From the NCBI GenBank assembly GCA_015501585.1, contig JADNRY010000089.1, positions 155,726-219,725 of the forward strand: a DNA stretch of 64,000 nt. Direction: 5' to 3'. The position numbers and the translations under genes were made by a program. The notes beneath the pieces are model-generated. The model saw only the letters and a list, made by a program, of their open reading frames with translations. It was not told where the DNA came from and ran no database searches. The stretch comes from Rhodocollybia butyracea (Eukaryota > Basidiomycota > Agaricomycetes > Agaricales > Omphalotaceae). Position 1 is the stretch's first letter, and every line of letters starts with the position of its first letter. Shown here piece after piece: positions 32,860 through 43,432 of this stretch.

Positions 32860-34954
32860 CTACATTCCGTATCCTTCAAACGCCTCCTTCAATATCTCCC
32901 ATCCTTTTCCCTCCCCGTCTTCTGGCCGCACAGACACCCGAGGGGTAAAAACAGCGTTAAATGGCAATGGTTGGGCATTTGCGGATTCCGTGAACGCATA
33001 TGTATCGATGGGATGCTTTTCGTCGGGGGTTAGATTAAACGCCCAGAGGATGAGAGCAAGGTTCATGAAAATGGACGCCGTGGCTAGGTGTTGGCCTGGA
33101 CATACCCTGTAGAAAGGGAGATGTAACGTCAATACGAGTACAAGGAGGAAGGTGCGATGATAAAGGAAAGGATACATGAGATATACCATAGGTGCAATTA
33201 TCAATTGAACCTCACCTCCTTCCAAAACCAAATGGATAGCTCTTCAAATCGTCCCTCAATATAGCTCTTCCCGTAGAGTCTATCACAATCCAACGCTGGG
33301 GGTTGAATGTTTCTGGATCAGGGAAGACGTCGGGGTCTCGGCCTACAGACCAGGTATTGGCGACGACGGTGGATCCTTTTGGGATCACATAGCCTTGCTA
33401 CGTACAAACCAGAGATAAACACTGCATTAAGAGCTGAAAACCATAATTTCGCTCACCCAAATAATATCCTTTGTCGCTCGATGGGGGAATCCACCTGCAG
33501 ACACTGGTCTCCATCGGGATGCTTCATTCACGAAAGCCATAGTCTGTGGGAGTGAGTCCTGGTCTGAGAATGTCGGGGCTACAAAGAATAGCAGGAGGAA
33601 GGACACGGAAAGAATTAGGAGTTGATTCCGACTCACGCCGTCCTCTACCAACCACACTATCCAACTCATCTTGGACGCGTTTTTGGGCTTCTGGGTGGCA
33701 GATCGCTGCCATTAGTGCGATACTAGAGGAAAGAAAGACTTCATCTATACACAACGCAAGAATCGGACCAAGGTGAACGCGGACCTGATTGCGCTGGCGG
33801 AGGTGTCTGAGCCTGCACCAAACATGCTTCCAGCAAGATAGGCCGTTTCGTTATCGGATAGTCCCAAAGAAGCTTGGTGCTCGATGAGGTATTTTCCAAA
33901 TGATGCCGGTACTTCTTCTCCACGATTCTAGAGCACACTACACTCGGTAAATCATAAAAAGGCCCTCAAAGCTACTTACCATCTTCGCCCTAACCTCATC
34001 GATCTTCCCTCCGAACAACTCCAGCTCTTCCTTATGCCAAACCTTGAGTTGACTCATATGACCTGGTAGATACTTCAAGAGCGGCACGACATCGACCTTC
34101 CAGGCCCCAGGACGCATAGCATGCCCAATGCGAGATAGGCAACGATTCACAGCTTGTATGTCTGGGTCTTCGTACCGCTGAGGAACTTTGCCGTATGCAA
34201 GGGACATGACGACGGCTGCTGCATATCGTTTGGCGTGTTGTTGATGTTTTGTGGAGACGAAAGAACTGGAGGTTCCGTCTGAACCACCGTCTGAAGCACG
34301 GTGCTCGTACTCGTCGATGATATCAAGCAAATGCTGCCTTGACATCTGTCTCAAAACTGGATGATACAAAAATGTTGTTTTTGGCTGAAGATGGGATTGT
34401 ATTGTTTTCCGCAATTTCTTGAACTTGGTCCCGCCACCAGCTTGAGTACCAACTAGGAGTATACGCATGCCTCCACTGAGAGTTTCGCCTGCAGCAATAA
34501 AGGTTGGTCGGTCAGAGAGATCGGCGCCATGTTTTTCCATAATGTCAATAGCGGCTTGGTGCCGTCCAATAACAATGGTTCGTATTCCACCGAGACCTAA
34601 TAAGCAAGCGTAAAACAGAGGTTAAATGTACCAAATATAACACACCTAAGATGCCCATCCGTAAAGAGAAAACCGGGCCGTACTCCTGTGTCCATATTTC
34701 AAACCTCCGATAAGAGCTAGGAAAGATATACATAGTTTATTCATAAGTAAAGATAAAGATCACGACACTACTTACAACGCAGCATCGAAGGTATTTCCCC
34801 AAATACTATCGGTAGGAGGGCCGGGGGGAAGAGGGAGTTTGGTACGCGCTCCAAGGGCACGTTTGATGATGAGATAAGTAGCGAGTGAAAGTGCAGAGAT
34901 TAGGACGGCAGTTTGTGGGAAATGTTGAACTGAGGCCAAGAATTCGAGAACCAT
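32860..34954 (-). CDS. Cytochrome P450 monooxygenase (eight exons)
   Basis: A 548-aa membrane-anchored haem monooxygenase. Minus-strand exons: 34954-34776, 34716-34646, 34596-33980, 33927-33785, 33722-33637, 33578-33457, 33397-33216 and 33106-32860; all joins keep frame. It has an N-terminal hydrophobic anchor followed by the Pro hinge LPLPPGPP. The I-helix is GSMFGAGSDTSAS (A/GGxDT oxygen-binding motif). The PERF-like region is around FNPQRW, and the haem loop FGFGRRVCPGQHLA contains the FxxGxRxCxG cysteine. The style resembles O-methylsterigmatocystin oxidoreductase-like fungal P450s (PHRATKDIIWQGYVIPKG). Substrate unknown. Transcribed convergently with the hydrolase at 31219-32387. Confidence 0.92.
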
Positions 34955-35880
34955 AGTAGGTACTTTATCGACGCTGAAGAGAAGGAAACAAGAAAGCTTG
35001 GGAACAGTCTTTATAAAGCGTCTTGGAGCGGAAAGCGGTCAGGTGAGCGATCAAGGAGAATTAAGAAATGTTTGTCGGTGTTGAAGGGGAGGAAATGAGA
35101 AGCTTGGTAAGGATATTGTTTTATCTTTATCAAGCGTCTTGTGGTAAAAATCGGTCAGCTGCTGTATCAGGGATACGGAGAATCCAGACATGAGTGGGAA
35201 GTTTTCTAGCGCAGCAAGTGAAGGAAGTCACAATTGTCAGTGGTCAGTGTTCACTACCTATAACATCGTTCAGTACTCAGTCAGCAACTGAAAAAAAGAA
35301 ATCTGAGCCTTACGTCGCAGAATATATCTTCAGTCCAACCTGATAAACCCAGAGAATAGGAAAAGTTTAAGACCATCGTGTGCGGCAGCTGCAAAAGTTA
35401 ATTAAAGGGCGTTTATTTAAGCGCTGGCTTCGGTCAATTCTTCCTTCAACTTCCATCCCGACATCGAATAGATTCTGCTAGTTCTACGATTACGAGTGGA
35501 TCGCCGTGTACCTCAACTTATCCACAACCACCGCCGATAGGAGGGGGCCGTCTTTGGAGTTGGTTATAGCGTGGACGATTGACTGTATCAGATAAGTACT
35601 CATGGAAGTCTTCTATAGGCGAACAAGGAGCTGACACTGAAAGCACGAAAGACATTTAAGTGTGATAAATAACGATGAAATGCATGTATATCCCTTAGGT
35701 GGGTCTATGGCCAAGGAAGCTAACCGTGACAAATGGTTCTGAAGATCATTCAAAATAATGCAGAATCCACGAAAATAGTTCGGCTGTCTAGATGATTATT
35801 GCTGCCCTTCAAGCTTCAAGATCAACTCCTAGACCGCACAACTAGGTGCTCTAACTGGCTTGTAGTGTGTACGATTATTT
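34955..35880. other. Intergenic, nothing recognised
   Basis: About 0.9 kb upstream of the minus-strand P450. GAGAAG...AAGCTTGG...TTTAT words recur at about 34980 and 35096, hinting at a small local duplication of promoter sequence. No gene. Confidence 0.4.
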
Positions 35881-36469
35881 TGAACCCTGAGACAGTATTT
35901 CCGAGGACAGTACAAACCTCGAGTCCCACGGACCAAGCCTTCTCACCTTCGTTGTGCTTCTACCACGTCACAGCCGCTCACATTACGATGAATCAAACTC
36001 AAGGAGAAGAATCTAACAGTGCCGGACATGACGACAACAAATTTAACGGCTTATGGAAACCTCAGCCACTGTAAGCTCGACAGAAAGCAACCTGCCGTGA
36101 AGCCTGATGTTCTTTCCAGAGACGAATATAGGCTCGGAGGAGTCCAGGATCCATAGATTCATGCTTACAGATATCAAGAGGTTGTTGAAAGCCGCTTGGG
36201 GAGAGGCTGATGGCCAAGGAGACGTGCTCCGTCTGTTTATACCCTGATATCACAATCACCGACGCCTTTTCTCTAGAGCTTCGTAGAGGTAAGTCGATAG
36301 GCTTTTACAAGACCTCAAACGTACTATGAACGCTGCAAATCTGGCTTGACGTTTCCGTACAATCTGGGAATCTGATGGATTTTATACGGATTCTAACCCA
36401 GACGAGCTCTGAGGAGCAAAAAGGCGCCGTTAAACTGCATCATGTTACATGCATGAGCCTAAGTATAAG

Positions 36470-36483
36470 TAGTCCAAGCCAAG
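36470..36483 (+). promoter_or_regulatory. TATA-like element of P450 copy 1
   Basis: AAGTATAAGTAGTCC about 60 nt upstream of the ATG at 36533. The same word precedes copy 2 near 40197-40211. Confidence 0.4.
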
Positions 36484-36532
36484 TCGGTGCTTTCTTCACT
36501 ACTCCCACTACTCCCCTTGCAAACTCGCAATA

Positions 36533-38476
36533 ATGTATATCTTGCTTGCTTCTTGTCTGCTCCTTCTATACGTTGGAACAGTAGGGATCTACAGAATCTA
36601 TTTCCATCCGCTTCATAGATATCCGGGCCCAGTATTGGCAGCGTTAACAGAAGGATATGAAGCATATTACAACATCGTCAAAGGCGGTGGTTTGGTTAAC
36701 CAGATTGAGCAACTCCATAAACTATATGGTAGGTTTACCCCTCCCAAGTATATCATTCCCCTATTGAACAAGCGTTTTTCACTCCATCAGGTCCAGTAGT
36801 TAGAATTGGCCCGAATACGGTCGGTCGCTATCGATTGTATCTAAACCTTCATCTGATTACGGCCTATGACTTAGCTCCATTTCAACTACAGACAGGCTTA
36901 TCATGATATCTACACCTATGGTTCGACATTGGTCAAAGACAGTGCAGTATATCACACCATGGTTCCGCACCACGAGACTGCTTTTGGCTTTTGTGACCCC
37001 CTACTCGCCAAAGCACGGAGAAATATCCTGGCACCGCTGTTTTCTCGTCGAGCAACTGCGGCACTAGAGTATACAATACAAGAAAAGGTGGGTCCTGTAA
37101 AGCCCATCCCAATTCATCGTCACTTAATCTCTACTACTAGGTCGATAAACTATTGACTTTACTTGTAGAGCATTACAACTCTCCGAGCTCAGCTGTTGAT
37201 ATGTCTGTTGCCTATCGCTCTCTCACTCTGGATATTATCACGTCCTATTGCTTTGCTGAATCTACTAATGCTCTTGATATCCCAAACTTTTCTCATCCCT
37301 TACTTCGAGGCCTGGAACAAAATTTTCGTACTTTGTGGCACACAAGGCACTTCCCATGGCTCATGCCTCTGTTCCATCATGGACCACAAGAGCTCATGAT
37401 GTGGTTTATACCCGCCTTTCGTGGATATCTTGACTTGAAGGTTGCTTTTGAACGACAAGTTGATAGCCTTATACGTGATCCGGGTACACTTTCTAGTGTT
37501 GACCATGAGACGATTTATCATCACTTGCTGGAACCAAAGGACTGCAAGCCTCCCTCCCGGGAATCGCTGATTCATGAAGCCTTTTCTCTCATTTCCGCCG
37601 GTAGCGATACTGTCGGCAATGCGTGCCACGTTGGAACGTTTTATGCTCTCAAGTACCCCGAAATTCACCGAAGGCTTGTTGAAGAACTTCATCAAGCATG
37701 GCCAAACAAGGACTCACCAATGAGTTATGTTGTGCTGGAAAAATTACCGTATCTGGTACGTGATACTTAGCTTTGACACTTGCTACGTTGATGTGAACTT
37801 CTGCAGACCGCTTTCATCAGAGAATCACTTCGAGTTGCCATTGGAGTTGTTCATCCCCTTCCGCGTGTCGTTGGAGCTACGACTCCTGAAATAGGCGGTT
37901 TGAAGCTACCAACCGGTGTGAGTCCTTGTTTATCTAGACTATCAAATTCACGTCGTCATTCTTGGGTAGACTACCGTCGAAATGAGTGTACTATTTCTGC
38001 ATATGAACCCCGATGTATTTCCTGATCCTCACGTCTTCAACCCGGATCGATGGCTGGCCGAAAACACCAATGAGATGATGCTTGATTTTGCTCCGTTCTG
38101 CAAAGGACCTCGCATTTGGTCGGTGAATGATTTGTATGGTAGCCATAAATTATGCTCACTCGATGACCACCCAGTCTGGGAATTAAGTAAGTATGAACCT
38201 CTTCGCCTCTGGTTGGCTACAGAATGCTAATCTGTTCTGGAAGTCTAGCGTGGTGTGAGCTATATCTAATTCTCGGGAATTTCTTCCGAAAGCTGGACAC
38301 AAAGCTTGTCATTACTGAAGATACGTGCGTGTAATATAAGTGATCTCCGATAAGCTCAGGCTGACTACATATTTTTCAGAATCGAAGACTTCTGCTTCAG
38401 CCAAGGTCATATGGATCATTTTGTTCCGCAATGGCGCAAACAGTATCGAGCCTACGTTGAAAAGCTACACGGATGA
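36533..38476 (+). CDS. Cytochrome P450 monooxygenase, duplicate copy 1
   Basis: A 500-aa benzoate 4-monooxygenase/pisatin demethylase-like fungal P450. Exons are 36533-36728, 36791-36819, 36875-37087, 37141-37755, 37807-37917, 37970-38118, 38175-38186, 38244-38324 and 38380-38476. It has an N-terminal membrane anchor, then YFHPLHRYPGPVLAAL and VRIGPNTLHFN. The I-helix is LISAGSDTVGNA, the ExxR helix is IRESLRVAIG, and FNPDRWLAEN follows. The haem loop CKGPRICLGINLAWCEL is assembled across exons 6-8. Exon 7 is only 12 nt and encodes most of CLGIN. All donors are GT and all acceptors AG. The frame is intact, so the gene is probably functional. Near-identical to the gene at 40282-42222. Substrate unknown. 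Confidence 0.9.
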
Positions 38477-38480
38477 TTCA

Positions 38481-39108
38481 AATAATGCTTATCTAATAAA
38501 GTTTCTTGTATTACGGCTCGATTCTGCTGTACGAAAGTTAAGTATTCGGACGTGGCAATATTGCGTGGAAGTTTTCCAAAGTTGCGAAAGTAGTGACAGC
38601 CTTAAATCCGTGTCCAACGTCATCATCCTAAACCGGTAAACTTAGGGTTAGAAATCTTGGCGCCGTTCGTTGTAGGTCGTTGCACATGATGACAACGACT
38701 GTAAAGTTTATCAGTAGACCTGTATCCAAGAAGTTTGTACAGATAATTCAATGAATTTATCATCTAAGTAAGTATATGTGTATTAATGAGAACACACAAG
38801 TACCTAAGGGGAAAGCAGCGATTTTGAGGCTTGCTCATTGTTTAATTTATTGCTAGCCTGGTGACCAAGCCCTTAAGAGGTTGACGTTGTTTAAACAAGA
38901 AACCCGCAAGAAACCTCGTTGGGAAACCGGAAGCAAAATTCTCGCACAGACTTTGCCGCTGTCAAAATAGCCGTTAGGCAATCCTTATAAGGGAATACCT
39001 AATTGGGATTTGGAGATGGGAAACGGCAATGGTTGGCTTTATAGTTTACTTCTCTTGCTCGCGTACTTTTTGAAATAGAATCTCCATCTGCGACGTGTCC
39101 AGTCACCC
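38481..39108. other. Intergenic, nothing recognised
   Basis: About 0.6 kb between P450 copy 1 and the helicase fragment; only short ORFs. Confidence 0.45.
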
Positions 39109-39540
39109 ATGGATGAACTACCACGTCCGCTCAAAGTTTCTCAAGCTTTAGACGAACTCAGAGAGGACAATTGGGCCCAGCTCGGAGTCAAATACGCCGC
39201 AATCGATATTTTCAACGCGTCAAAATACCTCTTCGCTTCATTCTATCCCTAGCACCTAACGATGGCGGAAACGAGCCAACCGATGATCAAATTCTTGCAG
39301 TACGGCTCAGCCTACTAGCATTTTATGCAACCAGAGGACACGAAATTCCGAACATGATCTTTCAACTCCAGGCTGCTCTAGCTTCTATCACGCGAAATTC
39401 ATTGATTGTGGCCGGTACTGGTTTCGGGAAGACACATATTATGGCGCTGCTGATGTTGCTGGAGAAATCCGACTCGAAGAATGTTTTTATTACTGTATCT
39501 CCATTGAAGAGACTCCAGGTTACACAGGTAAGAAACTGCA
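39109..39540 (+). pseudogene. RecQ-like DNA helicase, truncated N-terminal fragment
   Basis: The frame from 39171 contains a Gln/aromatic lead-in (MIFQLQAAL), the Walker A motif VAGTGFGKTHIMAL and motif Ia-like ITVSPLKRLQ, as in fungal RecQ-type helicases. A preceding frame from 39109 (DELREDNWAQLG) appears to join through an intron ending in a pyrimidine-rich CCCTAG near 39252. After SPLKRLQVTQ a GTAAGA donor follows, but the rest of the helicase (DEAH, motifs III-VI) is absent. Within about 140 nt the duplicated P450 block begins. It is therefore a fragment, most likely cut off by the segmental duplication. Confidence 0.6.
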
Positions 39541-39679
39541 ACAATATTAATTGTCTTCATAATGGTTGGGCTCGAAACAGATAGCGCGGCTGCATCCATA
39601 ACCTCGATATTTCGCTTTGAGGTCCCTATTGACTAGGAATATATGCCGAGCAGATAGTGTAGTTGAGCACACTGTAACG

Positions 39680-42240
39680 AGGACAGTACGAATCATGGAC
39701 CAAGCCTTCTCATCTTCGCTGTGCTTCTGGTGAGCGTCACAGCCGCTCATATTAAGATGAATCAAACTCAAGAGAAGAATCTAACAGTGCTGGACATGAC
39801 GACAATTTAAACGGCTTTTGGAAACCTCAGCCACTGTAAGCTCGACAGAAAGCAACCTACCGTGAAGCCTGATGTTCTTTCCAGAGACGAATATAAGCTC
39901 GGAGGAGTCTAGGATCCATAGATTAATGCTTACAGATATCAGGAGGAGGTTGTTGTTGAAAGAGAGGCTGATGGCCAAGGAGACATGCTCCGTCTGTTTC
40001 TACCCTGATATCACAATCACCGACGTGTTTTCTGTAGGGCTCGAGATCGTACGATGGACGCCGCAAATATGACGTTTCGTACAATTTGGTAATCTGATGG
40101 ATTTTATGCAGATTCTAACCTATTCCAACCCAGGCGAGCTCTGAGGAGCATTGAAAGAGGTACCGTTAAACTGCATCATATGACATGCATGAGCCTAAGT
40201 ATAAGTAGTCCAAGCCAAGCTCTGTGCTCTTCATTACTCCCTCCACTCCCACCACTCCCCTTGCAAACTCGCAACAAGCCTATGTATATCTTGCTTGCTT
40301 CAACTTGTCTGCTCCTTCTATACATTGGAGCAGTAGGGATCTACAGAATCTATTTCCATCCGCTTCATAGATATCCGGGCCCAGTATTGGCAGCATTAAC
40401 AGAAGGATATGAAGCATATTACAACATCGTCAAAGGCGGTGGTTTGGTTAACCAGATTGAGCAACTCCATAAACTATATGGTAAGTCAACCCTCCCAAGT
40501 ATAATTCCCCTATTGAACAAGCGTTTTTCACTCCATCAGGTCCAGTAATTAGAATTGGCCCAAATACGGTCGGTCGCTATCGAATGTATCTAAACCTTCA
40601 TCTGACTACGGCTTGTGGCTTAGCTCCATTTCAACTACAGACAGGCTTATCACGATATCTACACCTATGGTTCGACATTGGTCAAAGACAGAGCAGTATA
40701 TAACACCATGGTTCCGCACCACGAGACTGCTTTTGGCTTTTGTGACCCCCTACTCGCCAAAGCACGGAGAAATATCCTGGCACCGCTGTTTTCTCGTCGA
40801 GCAACTGCGGCACTAGAGTATACAATACAAGAAAAGGTGGGTCCTGTAAAGCCCATCCAATTCATCGTCACTTAATCTCTACTACTAGGTCGATAAACTA
40901 TTGACTTTACTTGTAGAGCATTACAACTCTCCGAGCTCAGCTGTTGATATGTCTGTTGCCTATCGCTCTCTCACTCTGGATATTATCACGTCCTATTGCT
41001 TTGCTGAATCTACTAATGCTCTTGATATCCCAAACTTTTCTCATCCCTTACTTCGAGGCCTGGAACAAAGTTTCCGTACTTTGTGGTACACAAGGCACTT
41101 CCCATGGCTCATGCCTCTGTTCCATCATGGACCACAAGAGCTCATGATGTGGTTCTTACCCACCTTTCGTGGATACCTTGACTTGAAGGTTGCTTTTGAA
41201 CGACAAGTTGATAGCCTTATACGTGATCCGGGTACACTTTCTAGTGTTGACCATGAGACGATTTATCATCACTTGCTGGAACCAAAGGACTGCAAGCCTC
41301 CCTCCCGGGAATCGCTGATTCATGAAGCCTTTTCTCTCATTTCCGCCGGTAGCGATACTGTCGGCAATGCGTGCCACGTTGGAACGTTTTATGCTCTCAA
41401 GTACCCCGAAATTCACCGAAGGCTTGTTGAAGAACTTCATCAAGCATGGCCAAACAAGGACTCACCAATGAGTTATGTTGTGCTGGAAAAATTACCGTAT
41501 CTGGTACGTGATACTTAGCTTTGACACTTGCTACGTTGATGTGAACTTCTGCAGACCGCTTTCATCAGAGAATCACTTCGAGTTGCCATTGGAGTTGTTC
41601 ATCCCCTTCCGCGTGTCGTTGGAGCTACGACTCCTGAAATAGGCGGTTTGAAGCTACCACCCGGTGTGAGTCCTTGTTTATCTAGACTATCAAATTCTCG
41701 TCGTCATTCCAGGGCAGACTACCGTCGAAATGAGTGTACTATTTCTGCATATGAACCCCGATGTATTTCCTGATCCTCACGTCTTCAACCCGGATCGATG
41801 GCTGGCCGAAAACACCAATGAGATGATGCTTGATTTTGCTCCGTTCTGCAAAGGACCTCGCATTTGGTCAGTGAATGATTTACAGTGGCAACCATAAATT
41901 ATGTTCATTCGATGACTACCTAGTCTGGGGCTTAAGTATGAACCTCTTTGCCTCTGGTTGGCTACAGAATGCTAATCTGTTCTGAAAGTCTAGCGTGGTG
42001 TGAGCTATATCTAATTCTCGGGAATTTCTTCCGAAAGCTGGACACAAAGCTTGTCATTACTGAAGATACGTGCGTGTAATATAAGTGATCTCCGATAAGC
42101 TCAGGCTCACTATGTGTTTTTTCAGAATCGAAGACTTCTGCTTCAGCCAAGGTCATATGGATCATTTTTTCCCGCAATGGCGCAAGCAATATCGAGCCTA
42201 TGTTGAAAAGCTACATGGATGATTCAAATAACGTTTATCT
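39680..42240 (+). repeat. Segmental duplication, copy 2 (contains P450 copy 2)
   Basis: Direct repeat of about 35890-38480. The left junction lies inside or next to the RecQ-like fragment. Small indels distinguish the upstream parts; the coding exons are nearly identical. Confidence 0.85.
40282..42222 (+). CDS. Cytochrome P450 monooxygenase, duplicate copy 2
   Basis: A 501-aa twin of the gene at 36533. Exons are 40282-40480, 40540-40568, 40624-40836, 40889-41503, 41555-41665, 41718-41866, 41924-41935, 41989-42069 and 42126-42222. In the large fourth exon only 4 of 205 comparable residues differ (N/S, H/Y, I/L, A/T). The I-helix AGSDTV, the ExxR helix and the haem loop (here CLGLN in the 12-nt exon 7) are intact, so both copies look functional. 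One extra codon lies in the N-terminal anchor. Recent duplication is inferred from the near-identity of introns as well as exons. Differences in the upstream regions could give different expression. Confidence 0.9.
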
Positions 42241-42529
42241 ACATAATAAAGTTTCTTGTATTGTGGTTCGATTCTGCTGTACGAAAGTTAAGTATTTGGT
42301 TAGCTAGTACTTGACTTAGTTTCACTTGACTCTTCAAGCTTCGCTTTGCGACATGAAATGTACTCACAGATGAATTTTCTTCATGCGCTATAACAGCACC
42401 ACTGAGATGCCTATTACCGGAAATGACATCTATTGTGTGATATTAGATGTCTGTAAGTTCAGCTTGGACCTCGCGGGAAAGACGGAGTAAGTTCTGCGTC
42501 ATCTTCCTTTAGTTCAACCATACTCCGCT

Positions 42530-42894
42530 ATGCCTGAAGATCTGTATGCTGTAGCTGGTGGGATCCTCTCATTTTCTGTCAATCATACCGAACTCACTCT
42601 ACTCCAGATTTTTGCCTTATCCCGATGGGCACCGCAGAACCATCCGTACGCTGACGAAATGTTTCGTTGTATTAAAAATACGAGGCTTAAAAGCCCTGTT
42701 AGGTTGCTGGGTACATTGCAGAATGCCAGAGAATTTTGGAAAAATCTGGGCTTCAATACAAGGTACTATATATCAATCATCCGAGGAGCTTCCACCTTCT
42801 AATCATTTCATTTAGATGCAGTAAGATATTGTCCTTACTCGCCAATCCAAACATTGATCTAATGCAGCATCTAGTGGATATGGAACAAATTTAG
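42530..42894 (+). CDS. Small hypothetical protein, two exons
   Basis: A predicted 103-aa protein: exon 1 42530-42762 and exon 2 42816-42894, GTACTA-TTTAG intron, frame kept to TAG. It begins MPEDLYAVAGGILSF and ends LMQHLVDMEQI; no known motif, leader or membrane segment. A further open exon-like stretch upstream (about 42408-42487, PITGNDIYCVILDV) ends at a GTAAGT donor and may belong to it. It could equally be a fragment of a larger dead gene, given the rearranged surroundings. Confidence 0.4.
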
Positions 42895-42941
42895 GCTCGT
42901 CGCGCCCCTTACCCAAGATATTCTGAGCTAACCTATGCTTT

Positions 42942-43182
42942 CCCGTCCACTTAGAAGGACCTTGGTCCGAAGGTACGAGGCGAAATTACGTTGTTATCAC
43001 AGCTAACGGTTTGGTCGAAAGTATCCAAAGCAATTCATGATTGCCATCTTGCTGTCCATGGCCAGGGTGCCCCCCGCATTGCCACGGACATCCGTATCGG
43101 TACACGCACAGATCGGGAAATTGCACCGGGGACAGGGAACGAAGGGAAAGTGAAGCGAGTCGAAGAGATTTTGGCAAAATAG
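42942..43182 (+). pseudogene. UPF0045/MTH1187-type (thiamine-binding-like) protein, C-terminal fragment
   Basis: Two exon pieces (about 42945-42972 and 43022-43182) join through a GTACGA...CTAAC...AAAG intron. The join reads HLEGPWSEVSKAIHDCHLAV and then HGQGAPRIATDIRIGTRTD. The LEGPW and RI-TDIRIGTRTD blocks are typical of the small Ecm15/MTH1187 (DUF77) proteins, some of which bind thiamine. The N-terminal half (about 50 residues with the conserved P-G-S-V start) is not present upstream: a stop sits just before LEGPW and no suitable exon was found. Therefore a fragment rather than a working gene. Confidence 0.6.
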
Positions 43183-43432
43183 ATCGTTGTGGATTCAAGT
43201 AAGGCCGAAGCTTGTGAAATCTATCCCTTTTGCTAACGCATTCACTAGGCAGGCTAGGGTAGTTGAGTAGATAACTTTATTTTGTTGAATACAGAGATCG
43301 GTCTGAAGGAAAGGCCTGCTTCTCTTTTGTTCGGGTGTAGTACCTGCATAGAGGTTTGTGTAGAATATGGAAACTGAAGCTAGACATTAACATTAACTAA
43401 ACTATAATCGAAGATAGTCAAGATGCAGCCTC

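Larger units (their letters stand above)
35890..38480 (+). repeat. Segmental duplication, copy 1 (contains P450 copy 1)
   Basis: This block recurs in direct orientation at about 39680-42240. Similarity starts about 650 nt before the P450 start (ACCAAGCCTTCTCA, CAGCCGCTCA) and ends just past the stop (GATTCAAATAA). The shared upstream part holds a small broken reading frame (a Met at 35988 followed by NQTQGEESNSAG, then a spliced-looking SEESRIHR) that I do not recognise. Confidence 0.85.
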
